Shown piece by piece: positions 1 to 7,035 of a stretch of 7,222 nt of DNA. The notes under the pieces are model-generated. The model saw nothing but the letters and a program-made list of their open reading frames with translations. It was not told the origin of the DNA and did no database searches. The DNA is taken from NCBI GenBank assembly GCA_902494625.1, contig CABUUB010000086.1, positions 1 through 7,222 of the forward strand, given 5' to 3'. How positions within the stretch are numbered: position 1 is the stretch's first letter; the number at the start of each line of letters is the position of its first letter. The stretch comes from an uncultured Collinsella sp. Its GTDB lineage: Bacteria > Actinomycetota > Coriobacteriia > Coriobacteriales > Coriobacteriaceae. A program made the translations under genes and the position numbers.

Positions 1-367
1 GAGCCGAGGCAACCATGATGCAGTTGTCCCCGCGCACGATGCGTCCCAGGGCCTCGCAGCGCTGCGCCACCACGGCGTCGTCGGGCGCCTGCTCGCGCCA
101 CGGATAATCCTTGCGCTCAGGAAAACGGCACACGTGCGCCAGGCCCACATAGGCGGCAAGGCTGCGCGCGGCGCGATCGGCCGCATCCTCGCCACTCACA
201 ACGTAGACCGTGGGGCGCGGGCGGCGCGCAAACTGAGCGGCCGCCATAAGCGTGCGACCCGACTGCGACACGGCCAGCGTCACGTCCTCGCCGGCATCGA
301 GTCCGGCCTCGACGGTCTGCAGCGCCTCGGCAGTGTAGAGCTGCGCGGCTATACGGTGAATGAGCAT
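1..367 (-). CDS. mfd: Transcription-repair coupling factor Mfd, N-terminal part (cut by window edge)
   Basis: Mfd is a DNA translocase that removes RNA polymerase stalled at lesions and recruits UvrA for nucleotide excision repair. Only the first 122 codons are present; the gene runs off the left edge. They match the UvrB-like N-terminal domain. There is a degenerate nucleotide-binding-like loop (SQSGRTLMAA, residues 34-43), a strand (VYVVSG, 54-59), the family segment FPERKDYPW (82-90), then an arginine-leucine helix and IMVASA (117-122), where the family typically reads ivvaSvraL. The start at 367 is set by GGAGG at 374-378, six bases upstream. It lies 157 bp downstream of nth in the same direction, with terminator-like hairpins between them. 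UvrB shares this fold, but the FPERKDYPW segment favours Mfd. The helicase domains lie outside the window, so the identification rests on the N-terminus alone. Confidence 0.8.
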   Translation of the reverse strand, partial: MLIHRIAAQLYTAEALQTVEAGLDAGEDVTLAVSQSGRTLMAAAQFARRPRPTVYVVSGEDAADRAARSLAAYVGLAHVCRFPERKDYPWREQAPDDAVVAQRCEALGRIVRGDNCIMVASA

Positions 368-392
368 GCTGTTCCTCCGGCATCGCAACGCC

Positions 393-420
393 AAAAGCCC
401 GCCGGGGCAAGCTCGGCGGG
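393..420 (-). terminator. Terminator-like hairpin in the leader of mfd
   Basis: Read on the minus strand, CCCGCCG (420-414) pairs perfectly with CGGCGGG (404-398) around a 9-nt loop and is followed by CTTTT. It lies only 15 bases upstream of the mfd Shine-Dalgarno sequence. It may be the end of the nth transcript or an attenuator-like element in the mfd leader. The T-run is short (four), so efficiency is uncertain. Confidence 0.4.
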
Positions 421-494
421 TCGTACGTCAAATACATTGTCTGTCATGGTAGCGCATGGAGAGGACTCCGGCTCAAGGGCAAACCCAGCCCCGC

Positions 495-520
495 AAAAAA
501 CGCCAGACGAAGATGCGTTC
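495..520 (-). terminator. Weak candidate terminator after nth
   Basis: Four bases after the nth stop codon, the minus strand shows AACGC and GCGTT as arms of a short stem around an 11-nt loop, followed directly by six T residues (500-495). The U-tract is good, but the stem is only about five pairs plus possible G-U extension. This is a modest terminator candidate. Confidence 0.4.
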
Positions 521-524
521 CGCC

Positions 525-1190
525 CTACCCCGCTACGCGCACGCTGGGGCACAAATCTGCCAGCGGACAATCGTCACACTTGGGTTTGCGGGCATCGCAG
601 ATCTCGCGACCAAAGGTGATCCACTGATGGTTGACCGACTCCCAATACTCGTGCGGCAAAATCTTGAGCAGATCCTGCTCGGTCTTGAGCGGCTCCTTAG
701 CATGCGTCTTGGGGCTCAGCATCAGGCGGTGTGCGATGCGGTTGACGTGTGTATCGACCGCGATGCCCTCGACAATGCCAAACCCCACGTTGAGCACGAT
801 GTTCGCCGTCTTGCGTCCCACGCCCGGCAGCTTCACGAGTTCCTTCATGTCGGCCGGCACCTCGCCGCCATAGTCGGCGACGATCATCTGCGCGGCCTCG
901 ACGGCATGCTTGGCTTTGCTCTTGTAGAAGCCGAGTGACTTGATGGTGTCTGCCACGTCAGCCACGCTCGCCCCGGCCATGGCCTCGGGCGTAGGCCACT
1001 GGGCAAACAGCCGCGGCGTCACCTTGTTGACCTGCGCATCGGTCGTTTGCGCCGAGAGCAGCACCGCGATCAGTAGGCGGAAGGGATTCTCGTGGTCCAA
1101 AAAGCACTCGACCGGGCCATAGCGACGGTTGAGACGCTCGCACACCTCAACGGCGCGCTCGCGTTTGGCGGCATTGGTCTCGCGTGGCAT
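525..1190 (-). CDS. nth: Endonuclease III (DNA glycosylase/AP lyase)
   Basis: This base-excision repair enzyme removes oxidised pyrimidines and cuts the abasic site by beta-elimination. The 221-aa product is the usual length. The six-helix barrel includes LLSAQTTDAQVN (44-55). The helix-hairpin-helix LPGVGRKTA (121-129) carries the catalytic lysine K127, and VDTHVNR (145-151) carries the catalytic aspartate D146. The C-terminal 4Fe-4S cluster motif is complete: C198-x6-C205-x2-C208-x5-C214. The start at 1190 is chosen over an in-frame ATG eight codons earlier because GAGGAG (1196-1201) sits five bases upstream and the family begins about here. It follows the ABC exporter by 63 bp with no clear terminator between, so read-through from that gene is possible. 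Confidence 0.96.
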   Translation of the reverse strand: MPRETNAAKRERAVEVCERLNRRYGPVECFLDHENPFRLLIAVLLSAQTTDAQVNKVTPRLFAQWPTPEAMAGASVADVADTIKSLGFYKSKAKHAVEAAQMIVADYGGEVPADMKELVKLPGVGRKTANIVLNVGFGIVEGIAVDTHVNRIAHRLMLSPKTHAKEPLKTEQDLLKILPHEYWESVNHQWITFGREICDARKPKCDDCPLADLCPSVRVAG

Positions 1191-1195
1191 AACGA

Positions 1196-1201
1196 CTCCT
1201 C
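1196..1201 (-). promoter_or_regulatory. Shine-Dalgarno of nth
   Basis: GAGGAG on the minus strand ends five bases before the ATG at 1190. It decides that start over the in-frame ATG at 1214. Confidence 0.7.
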
Positions 1202-1253
1202 GGCTCAACGGCACAATAAACTTATGGGCACAATTGTCCCACGTCCGAAACGC

Positions 1254-3056
<1,803 letters not shown>

Positions 3057-3102
3057 GGGCTTCCTTTCGCGTCTGATAGGGCGAAACGCCATTGTTGCAC
3101 AT

Positions 3103-3116
3103 TGAAGCGCACTTCA
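3103..3116. promoter_or_regulatory. 14-bp near-palindrome upstream of the ABC exporter, possible operator
   Basis: TGAAGCGCACTTCA is a palindrome except for one central pair. It lies 46 bp upstream of the exporter start, between that gene and the rmuC terminator, where the promoter should be. Exporter genes are often controlled by a repressor binding such a site, but no regulator gene is adjacent and no clear -35/-10 pair was found. The operator role is a guess. Confidence 0.3.
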
Positions 3117-3131
3117 GGCAAGCGCGATGCG

Positions 3132-3168
3132 AAAAGTAGCGGGGCACCCGCGTTTACGCCGGCGCCCC
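3132..3168 (-). terminator. Intrinsic terminator of rmuC
   Basis: Starting 15 bases after the rmuC stop codon, the minus strand forms a 12-pair stem (3168-3157 with 3152-3141) with a TAAA loop, one G-G mismatch and one G-T pair. It is followed by GCTACTTTTC. The stem is strong and the T-run short (four). It separates rmuC from the ABC exporter. Confidence 0.7.
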
Positions 3169-3183
3169 ACCGTCTTGTTGCAA

Positions 3184-4539
3184 TTAGTCCTCGTCTTCTT
3201 GGTCTGTGGGAAGGCCCGCGGGCGTGAGTCCCAAGATCTCATCGGCTTGGTCGGCGTCTTCCAGCGCGTCGATGTCCTTGAGCTTGCGCTCTATGACGTT
3301 GGTGCGCGTGGTAATGATGCCCTCGACCGTTTTGCCCGCGGTCTCGATCTGCTGCTGGGCACGGCGCAGCGCCTTTTGATAGCGCGGCAGCTCGGCCTTG
3401 ACAGCGGAGAGCACGCGCAGTACATCGTCGGTGCGTTTTTGCAGCTTAAACGTTTGGTAACTCATCTGCAGGCTGTTGAGAATGGCCGCCATGGTGCTAG
3501 GGCCGGCAACGTTGACGTGATAGTCGCGGCCCAGGGTCTCGATAAGCCCGGGGCGGCTGACGACCTCGGCGTACAGTCCTTCAAACGGCACGAACATGAT
3601 GCCAAAGTTGGTCGTTGCCGGCACACTCAGGTACTTTTCGCAGATGTCCTTAGCCTCGCGCTTAACCATGGTATCGAGCGTCTTACGCGCTGCGGCGACG
3701 GCCTCAGCGTCACCCGACTCCTGGGCGTCGAGCAGATGCTCGTACGCGTCGCCCGGAAACTTGGAGTCAATCGGCAGCAGCACGGGGTCGCCCTCGTCCA
3801 CCGGCAGCTTGACGGCAAACTCAACGCGCTCCGAGGCGCCGGGCTTGGTGGCGACGTTTTCCAGATACTGGTCGGGTGTAAGGATGTCCGCCAGAATTGC
3901 ACCCAGCTGTACCTCGCCCAAAATGCCACGCGCCTTCACGTTGCCCAGCACGCGCTTAAGGTCGCCCACGCCGGTGGCGATGGATTGCATGTCGCCCAGG
4001 CCCTTGTACACGGCCTCGAGCTGGTCGCTCACCTGCTTAAACGATGCCGACAGGCGATCGTTGAGCGTGCGGGAGAGCTTCTCGTCCACCGTCGCGCGCA
4101 TTTGATCGAGCTGCACGTTGTTGTCTTTGCGGATGGCGCCCAGCTGAGCATCAACCGTCTCGCGCACCTTGTCCAGGCGATGCTCGATGCCCTCGCGATT
4201 GGCGCCGAGCTGTTGGGCCGTCTCGCGGCGCAGGTCATCCATCCGGTCACCAGCTTGCGAGAACTCGCGTGCGATGGTCAGGTAACGTTGCTGCTCCACG
4301 GCCGCATCGGTCGTCTGCTGCTGCGCGATGGCATTGGCCGTGCGGCGGGTTTCGGCCAGCGCGACGTTCAGGGCATCGAGCGCGTTGTTGGCCTGCTCGA
4401 GCGCTGCCAGCGTTTCCGCGCCACTGTCGCCACGCTCCCGCAACTCGGCACGCAGGCTCTTGAGCTGGAGGGCGCAAGTCACAGCAACCCCCACCGCCAC
4501 CAAGGCGATCACAACAAGCACAATATCAATAGCAGACAT
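3184..4539 (-). CDS. rmuC: DNA recombination protein RmuC
   Basis: RmuC-family proteins are nuclease-like and membrane-anchored; in E. coli the gene limits inversions at short inverted repeats. This 451-aa product has the standard layout. An N-terminal membrane helix (4-23) is followed by a long, charged, glutamine-rich coiled coil (about 25-180) and then the RmuC domain. Family motifs are clear: GNVKARGILGEVQL (199-212), LLPIDSKFPGDAY (254-266), FVPFEGLYAEV (316-326) and GPSTMAAILNSLQMSYQTFK (346-365). E209, D258 and K260 are positioned like a PD-(D/E)xK nuclease active site. The acidic tail ends QEDED. A GGAG lies three bases before the ATG, rather close, but no other nearby start is as good. 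It lies 124 bp downstream of the small membrane gene with no terminator between, so co-transcription is possible. A strong terminator follows it. Confidence 0.95.
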   Translation of the reverse strand: MSAIDIVLVVIALVAVGVAVTCALQLKSLRAELRERGDSGAETLAALEQANNALDALNVALAETRRTANAIAQQQTTDAAVEQQRYLTIAREFSQAGDRMDDLRRETAQQLGANREGIEHRLDKVRETVDAQLGAIRKDNNVQLDQMRATVDEKLSRTLNDRLSASFKQVSDQLEAVYKGLGDMQSIATGVGDLKRVLGNVKARGILGEVQLGAILADILTPDQYLENVATKPGASERVEFAVKLPVDEGDPVLLPIDSKFPGDAYEHLLDAQESGDAEAVAAARKTLDTMVKREAKDICEKYLSVPATTNFGIMFVPFEGLYAEVVSRPGLIETLGRDYHVNVAGPSTMAAILNSLQMSYQTFKLQKRTDDVLRVLSAVKAELPRYQKALRRAQQQIETAGKTVEGIITTRTNVIERKLKDIDALEDADQADEILGLTPAGLPTDQEDED

Positions 4540-4557
4540 AAACTCCGCCCAACAGAC

Positions 4558-4590
4558 TCAATCGGCCATCAATCAAAACCGCGATCAATC
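4558..4590. repeat. Three short repeats in the rmuC leader
   Basis: On the plus strand, ATCAATC occurs at 4568-4574 and 4584-4590, and TCAATC at 4558-4563, all within 55 bp upstream of the rmuC start. On the minus strand they read GATTGAT, GATTGAT and GATTGA. They could be binding sites or chance in a locally AT-richer leader. The spacings (11 and 16 bp) are not regular. Confidence 0.3.
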
Positions 4591-4663
4591 TTACCCCGTC
4601 ACACGCACGGATCACTCACTGCCTTGCAGACAAATTTCTCTTAGAGCCGCGGACGCTAAAACG

Positions 4664-5098
4664 CTAGCTCTCCCAGCCGGCGCGGATTGTTGTTATGACA
4701 TCGCCTAGGCGCTGGCCGAGGGCTGACAGATGTTGGAGCACTTCGCCGGGCGAAGCACCGTTGAGGATGCAGGTGAGCGCATACGAGACCAAGAAAATCG
4801 CCGCAAGCCCTAGCGGAATGAGCACGATCATCGCCAATGTGCGCAGGCGCTGGCCCACGCGGCGACGACGCGCACGACGCTTGTCGAACGCGAGCTCCTG
4901 CGCATATGAATCTTGCTGTACGGAATAGGCCTCTGGCGCCGATTCGCACCCGGGCACAGCTGCAGGTACAACAGCGGGCACGACATTTTGCGCAAAGGGC
5001 TGGGCGGCTACCCCTTGCATTTGCATCTCCATGAGTCGTTGCTGCTGACGCAGCCTGCGCTCAGTTTGTTGCTGCGGAGTCTCAAGAAACAGATCCAT
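4664..5098 (-). CDS. Small single-helix membrane protein, unknown function
   Basis: I do not recognise this 144-aa protein. The N-terminal half is hydrophilic and glutamine-rich (MDLFLETPQQQTERRLRQQQ, 1-20), then a low-complexity proline/alanine/valine stretch (about 39-50). A strongly basic cluster, KRRARRRR (73-80), precedes one membrane helix (about 88-112). The last 32 residues look amphipathic. The basic patch before the helix predicts the N-terminus inside and a short C-terminal tail outside. The start at 5098 is fixed by GGAGG (5104-5108) five bases upstream; a longer frame would need a TTG inside that site. G/C-rich codon use and the clean Shine-Dalgarno sequence support a real gene. 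It is 124 bp upstream of rmuC, and nearby cell-envelope genes do not explain it. Confidence 0.75.
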   Translation of the reverse strand: MDLFLETPQQQTERRLRQQQRLMEMQMQGVAAQPFAQNVVPAVVPAAVPGCESAPEAYSVQQDSYAQELAFDKRRARRRRVGQRLRTLAMIVLIPLGLAAIFLVSYALTCILNGASPGEVLQHLSALGQRLGDVITTIRAGWES

Positions 5099-5103
5099 GC
5101 TGG

Positions 5104-5108
5104 CCTCC
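5104..5108 (-). promoter_or_regulatory. Shine-Dalgarno fixing the start of the small membrane protein
   Basis: GGAGG on the minus strand lies five bases before the ATG at 5098. It is the main evidence for that start and supports the gene being translated. Confidence 0.65.
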
Positions 5109-5351
5109 AAAATCGGAGCATTCGACGCTTACGACCAGCATCCCGCACCGCCATGACCGCGACAACGCAATCGCCGGCAATAGCCACAAAGTTTCTTTTG
5201 CTCAAAAGCTGTCGAAAAGCTCAACAACTCCCCTACCAGCACTTTCTCTGAGCTTTTTTCGCCAGCAATCTTTTGGCCTTCCACCCTTACGCCAACTGAC
5301 CAAAATCTAACCAAAAGCTTGACGAAAATTGTGGAGACCGGGACCCCACAC

Positions 5352-5379
5352 AAAAAGTGCCGCCCCAAAGGGGCGGCAC
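5352..5379 (-). terminator. Intrinsic terminator of the four-helix membrane gene (copy 1 of a repeated terminator)
   Basis: On the minus strand GTGCCGCCCC (5379-5370) pairs perfectly with GGGGCGGCAC (5366-5357) around a TTT loop, followed by five T residues (5356-5352). This is a textbook rho-independent terminator. The 10-bp stem is identical to that at 6293-6316, and the preceding TTTGT is shared too. Confidence 0.93.
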
Positions 5380-5421
5380 ACAAACCAATCTATTAGCCAA
5401 AACTCGTTGGCAAGCCCGCGT

Positions 5422-5507
5422 CGTCAGACCCGCGGCGCATGCCTTTGCCTCGCGTGACTCTGCGAAGCCGTGAGCGAGAGGGAAAGGGATGCGCCGCGGG
5501 TCTGACG
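5422..5507. repeat. 86-bp structured inverted repeat, copy 1
   Basis: Arms CGTCAGACCCGCGGCGCAT (5422-5440) and its exact complement (5489-5507) make 19 perfect pairs. Pairing then continues inward in register: 5 pairs, a G-G mismatch, 4 pairs, a G-A mismatch and 2 pairs, after an initial G-G mismatch next to the arms. No bulges are needed. At the centre is CTGCGAAGCCGTGAGCG (5460-5476), with GCGAAGC (5462-5468) at the apex. The element begins 54 bp downstream of the stop codon of the four-helix membrane gene and 42 bp before its terminator. It matches copy 2 (6366-6451) in length and core but not in arm sequence. Confidence 0.9.
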
Positions 5508-5561
5508 TCCGGAGCGGTGAAACCAGCAGTTGCCCTGCGCTCCGTGGTCGGTGAGGACAGA

Positions 5562-6194
5562 CTACATGCCCGCGAGACCGCGGGCGGCGGTGGCGCACAT
5601 AAACGCCAAGGCTAAAATCACGAGCGAGCCCGCAATGTCTGCCAGCACGCCCATTGCACGACGCTCAAACAACCAGCTCTCAAAGTGCGGGGCGACGTTG
5701 CGCCAAACACGCCACAGCAAGATGCCCATACCGATGACGCCTGGGATATTGAGCAGTAGGATCTCGGAGCACAAAAGACCGATCAGGTTGCCGGCGGCAA
5801 AACCAGCGTCGCCCTCGCAGTATTTGCGATAAATCATGTACAACATGTACGCCACAAACGGCTGCAGGCACGCAGAGATAAACGTAACCACCATCGAGGG
5901 GTCCTGAGAAAAGACATCGGTGAGTTTATCGACACTCGTGGCATCTTTCGAAGCCAAGAACAAGCCAATGACCACCACGGGCACCACGCCCAAGATAACC
6001 TCGACCAGAGTAAACAACTTAGCAGTCAGATCCTCGCTAGCCGTATTGAGGTGAGGCGCCCACTCAGGATGAGCATGCGCGCCAACCTTCTTGTCCTTCT
6101 CGACACGATCGACCTTTTTACCCTCGGCAACCCGACGACCAGGATCCTTGCGAGTTCCCGCCGCAGCAACCCGAGCCCGAGACTTCTTACCCAT
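5562..6194 (-). CDS. Four-helix membrane protein, unknown function
   Basis: I do not recognise this 210-aa protein. The first 40 residues are very rich in lysine and arginine (MGKKSRARVA and onward) and should be cytoplasmic. Four membrane helices follow (about 62-81, 102-122, 136-161, 184-204), with a short loop rich in serine and aspartate between the first two and a tryptophan/arginine-rich segment (161-178) before the last. The start at 6194 is preferred because GGGG (6204-6207) lies nine bases upstream; an in-frame ATG at 6209 has no ribosome site and would add only five residues. Spacing is loose, so the start is less sure than the gene. It lies between two strong terminators and appears to be its own transcription unit. 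A membrane regulator, a transporter fragment or a stress protein are all possible; nothing decides. Confidence 0.8.
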   Translation of the reverse strand: MGKKSRARVAAAGTRKDPGRRVAEGKKVDRVEKDKKVGAHAHPEWAPHLNTASEDLTAKLFTLVEVILGVVPVVVIGLFLASKDATSVDKLTDVFSQDPSMVVTFISACLQPFVAYMLYMIYRKYCEGDAGFAAGNLIGLLCSEILLLNIPGVIGMGILLWRVWRNVAPHFESWLFERRAMGVLADIAGSLVILALAFMCATAARGLAGM

Positions 6195-6286
6195 ACAAAA
6201 ACACCCCATCAGGTAGTAGATAAACTAAAAGTCGCCACCCAGTGTACCCCACCCATGAACGGTGCCGTCCCAACCAGTCCCCATAC
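6195..6286 (-). other. Leader and presumed promoter region of the four-helix membrane gene
   Basis: This 92-bp stretch lies between the rubrerythrin terminator and the start of the membrane gene, so a promoter should lie here. On the minus strand there is a TACACT-like -10 candidate near 6244-6239 and a TTGGGA about 21 bp upstream of it, too far apart for a good sigma-70 pair. No promoter is called. Confidence 0.3.
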
Positions 6287-6316
6287 AAAAACGTGCCGCC
6301 CCGATAGGGGCGGCAC
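6287..6316 (-). terminator. Intrinsic terminator of rubrerythrin (copy 2 of a repeated terminator)
   Basis: On the minus strand GTGCCGCCCC (6316-6307) pairs with GGGGCGGCAC (6302-6293) around a TATC loop, followed by G and five T residues (6291-6287). The stem is identical to the terminator at 5352-5379; only the loop differs. Confidence 0.93.
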
Positions 6317-6365
6317 ACAAACTTATTATCAGCTTTTCTGTAGCGAGCACGCAACGACCCAAAGC

Positions 6366-6451
6366 GGGCCGGGAGGGCGGGATTGCCTTCCCTCAACGCG
6401 ACCCTGCGAAGCCGTGAGCGGGGAGGGAAGGCAATCCCGCCCTCCCGGCCC
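6366..6451. repeat. 86-bp structured inverted repeat, copy 2
   Basis: The arms 6366-6394 and 6423-6451 are perfectly complementary over 29 bp. They begin GGGCCGGGAGGG on the plus strand. Two A-G mismatches follow, then three pairs, then a loop with CTGCGAAGCCGTGAGCG (6404-6420) and GCGAAGC (6406-6412) at the apex. It starts 21 bp downstream of the rubrerythrin stop codon and ends 49 bp before the terminator at 6287-6316. Same length and core as copy 1, with different arms. AGC flanks both ends (6363-6365 and 6452-6454). Confidence 0.92.
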
Positions 6452-6472
6452 AGCTCATGTCAGCGCCAAGCG

Positions 6473-7012
6473 CTAGTAGTTCACCACCTGCTCCTCAAAG
6501 TACGCCTTCGGGTGGTTACAAACCGGGCACACCTCGGGCGCCTCGGCACCCACATGCAGGTGCCCGCAGTTCAGGCACTTCCACACCTTCACGCCCTCGC
6601 GCTCAAACACCTCGCCCGACTCAATGCGCTCGACAAGCTTGTTGTAGCGCTCCTCGTGAGCCTTCTCCACGGCACCGACGCCACGGAACTTCTCGGCGAT
6701 CTCGGTAAAGCCCTCCTCCTCGGCGGTCTTGGCGAACTCGTCGTACATCGTGGTCCACTCGTAGTTCTCGCCCGCGGCGGCGTCGCGCAGGTTGTCCAGA
6801 GTGCCCGGAACGGCGCCGTCGTGCAGATACTTAAACCACAGCTTGGCGTGCTCGGACTCGTTGCCCGCCGTCTCGGCAAAGATATTCGAGATCTGAACGT
6901 AGCCGTCCTTCTTGGCCTTAGATGCGTAGTAGCGATACTTGGTGTGCGCCTGCGACTCGCCGGCAAAAGCGGTCTCGAGGTTCTTCTTGGTTTGGGAGTT
7001 CTCAAAATCCAT
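6473..7012 (-). CDS. rbr: Rubrerythrin (peroxide-reducing di-iron protein)
   Basis: Rubrerythrins reduce hydrogen peroxide to water with electrons from NAD(P)H through rubredoxin-type carriers, protecting anaerobes in the cytoplasm. The 179-aa product has both domains. In the four-helix ferritin-like domain (about 1-138), E19, the pair E52-x-x-H55, E82, E85 and the pair E116-x-x-H119 sit where the family's di-iron ligands lie. The C-terminal rubredoxin domain (about 140-179) has C146-x2-C149 and C162-x2-C165 (WKCLNCG and VCPVC). Length and domain order are those of classical rubrerythrin. The start at 7012 is preferred over 7033 because AAGGGAAG (7020-7027) lies seven bases upstream and the family begins near here. 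It has its own terminator (6287-6316). In many anaerobes this gene is under PerR control, but no typical PerR box was found. Confidence 0.96.
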   Translation of the reverse strand: MDFENSQTKKNLETAFAGESQAHTKYRYYASKAKKDGYVQISNIFAETAGNESEHAKLWFKYLHDGAVPGTLDNLRDAAAGENYEWTTMYDEFAKTAEEEGFTEIAEKFRGVGAVEKAHEERYNKLVERIESGEVFEREGVKVWKCLNCGHLHVGAEAPEVCPVCNHPKAYFEEQVVNY

Positions 7013-7035
7013 AGGTGTACTTCCCTTCAACATAT

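Larger units (their letters stand above)
5099..5561. other. Gene-free stretch between two unknown membrane-protein genes
   Basis: No convincing gene is seen in these 463 bp. The right part (5352-5507) holds the terminator and 86-bp inverted repeat annotated separately. The left part (about 5109-5351) is AT-richer and should contain the leader and promoter of the small membrane gene. It contains a palindrome CTTTTG-CT-CAAAAG (5195-5208) and a wider inverted repeat GAAAAGCTC (5214-5222) with GAGCTTTT (5250-5257). It also has CAAAA-type runs near 5300-5320. No -35/-10 pair stands out. Open frames here lack ribosome sites and run across the terminator. Confidence 0.6.

Noticed and set aside
1210..1234. 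Direct repeat GGCACAAT (1210-1217 and 1227-1234) before nth
   Set aside because: Only two 8-bp copies in a 63-bp gap, with no symmetry or recognisable binding motif. Likely chance.
3127..4644. Long plus-strand open frame of about 505 codons opposite rmuC
   Set aside because: It mirrors the rmuC codons on the other strand, which carry clear family motifs over the whole length. The frame lacks a ribosome site, and its histidine/leucine/arginine-rich product looks like the complement of G/C-ending codons.
4640..4663. Possible terminator after the small membrane gene
   Set aside because: Short complementary bits (TTAG/CTAA) are present, but there is no strong stem and no T-run. Read-through to rmuC is more likely.
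5129..5383. Minus-strand frame of 84 codons in the gene-free stretch
   Set aside because: It begins inside the terminator hairpin, has no ribosome site, and its product looks random in composition.
5422..6451. Miniature transposon (MITE) or insertion sequence ends
   Set aside because: The two inverted repeats have different arm sequences, so they are not one element's termini. There is no transposase. Only copy 2 has a 3-bp flanking repeat (AGC), which is easily chance. A mobile origin of the family is not excluded.
5422..6451. CRISPR array or integron attC sites
   Set aside because: Only two copies lie about 900 bp apart with a gene between, and there are no cas genes. Unlike attC sites, the conserved part is the apex and not the ends, and no integrase is present.
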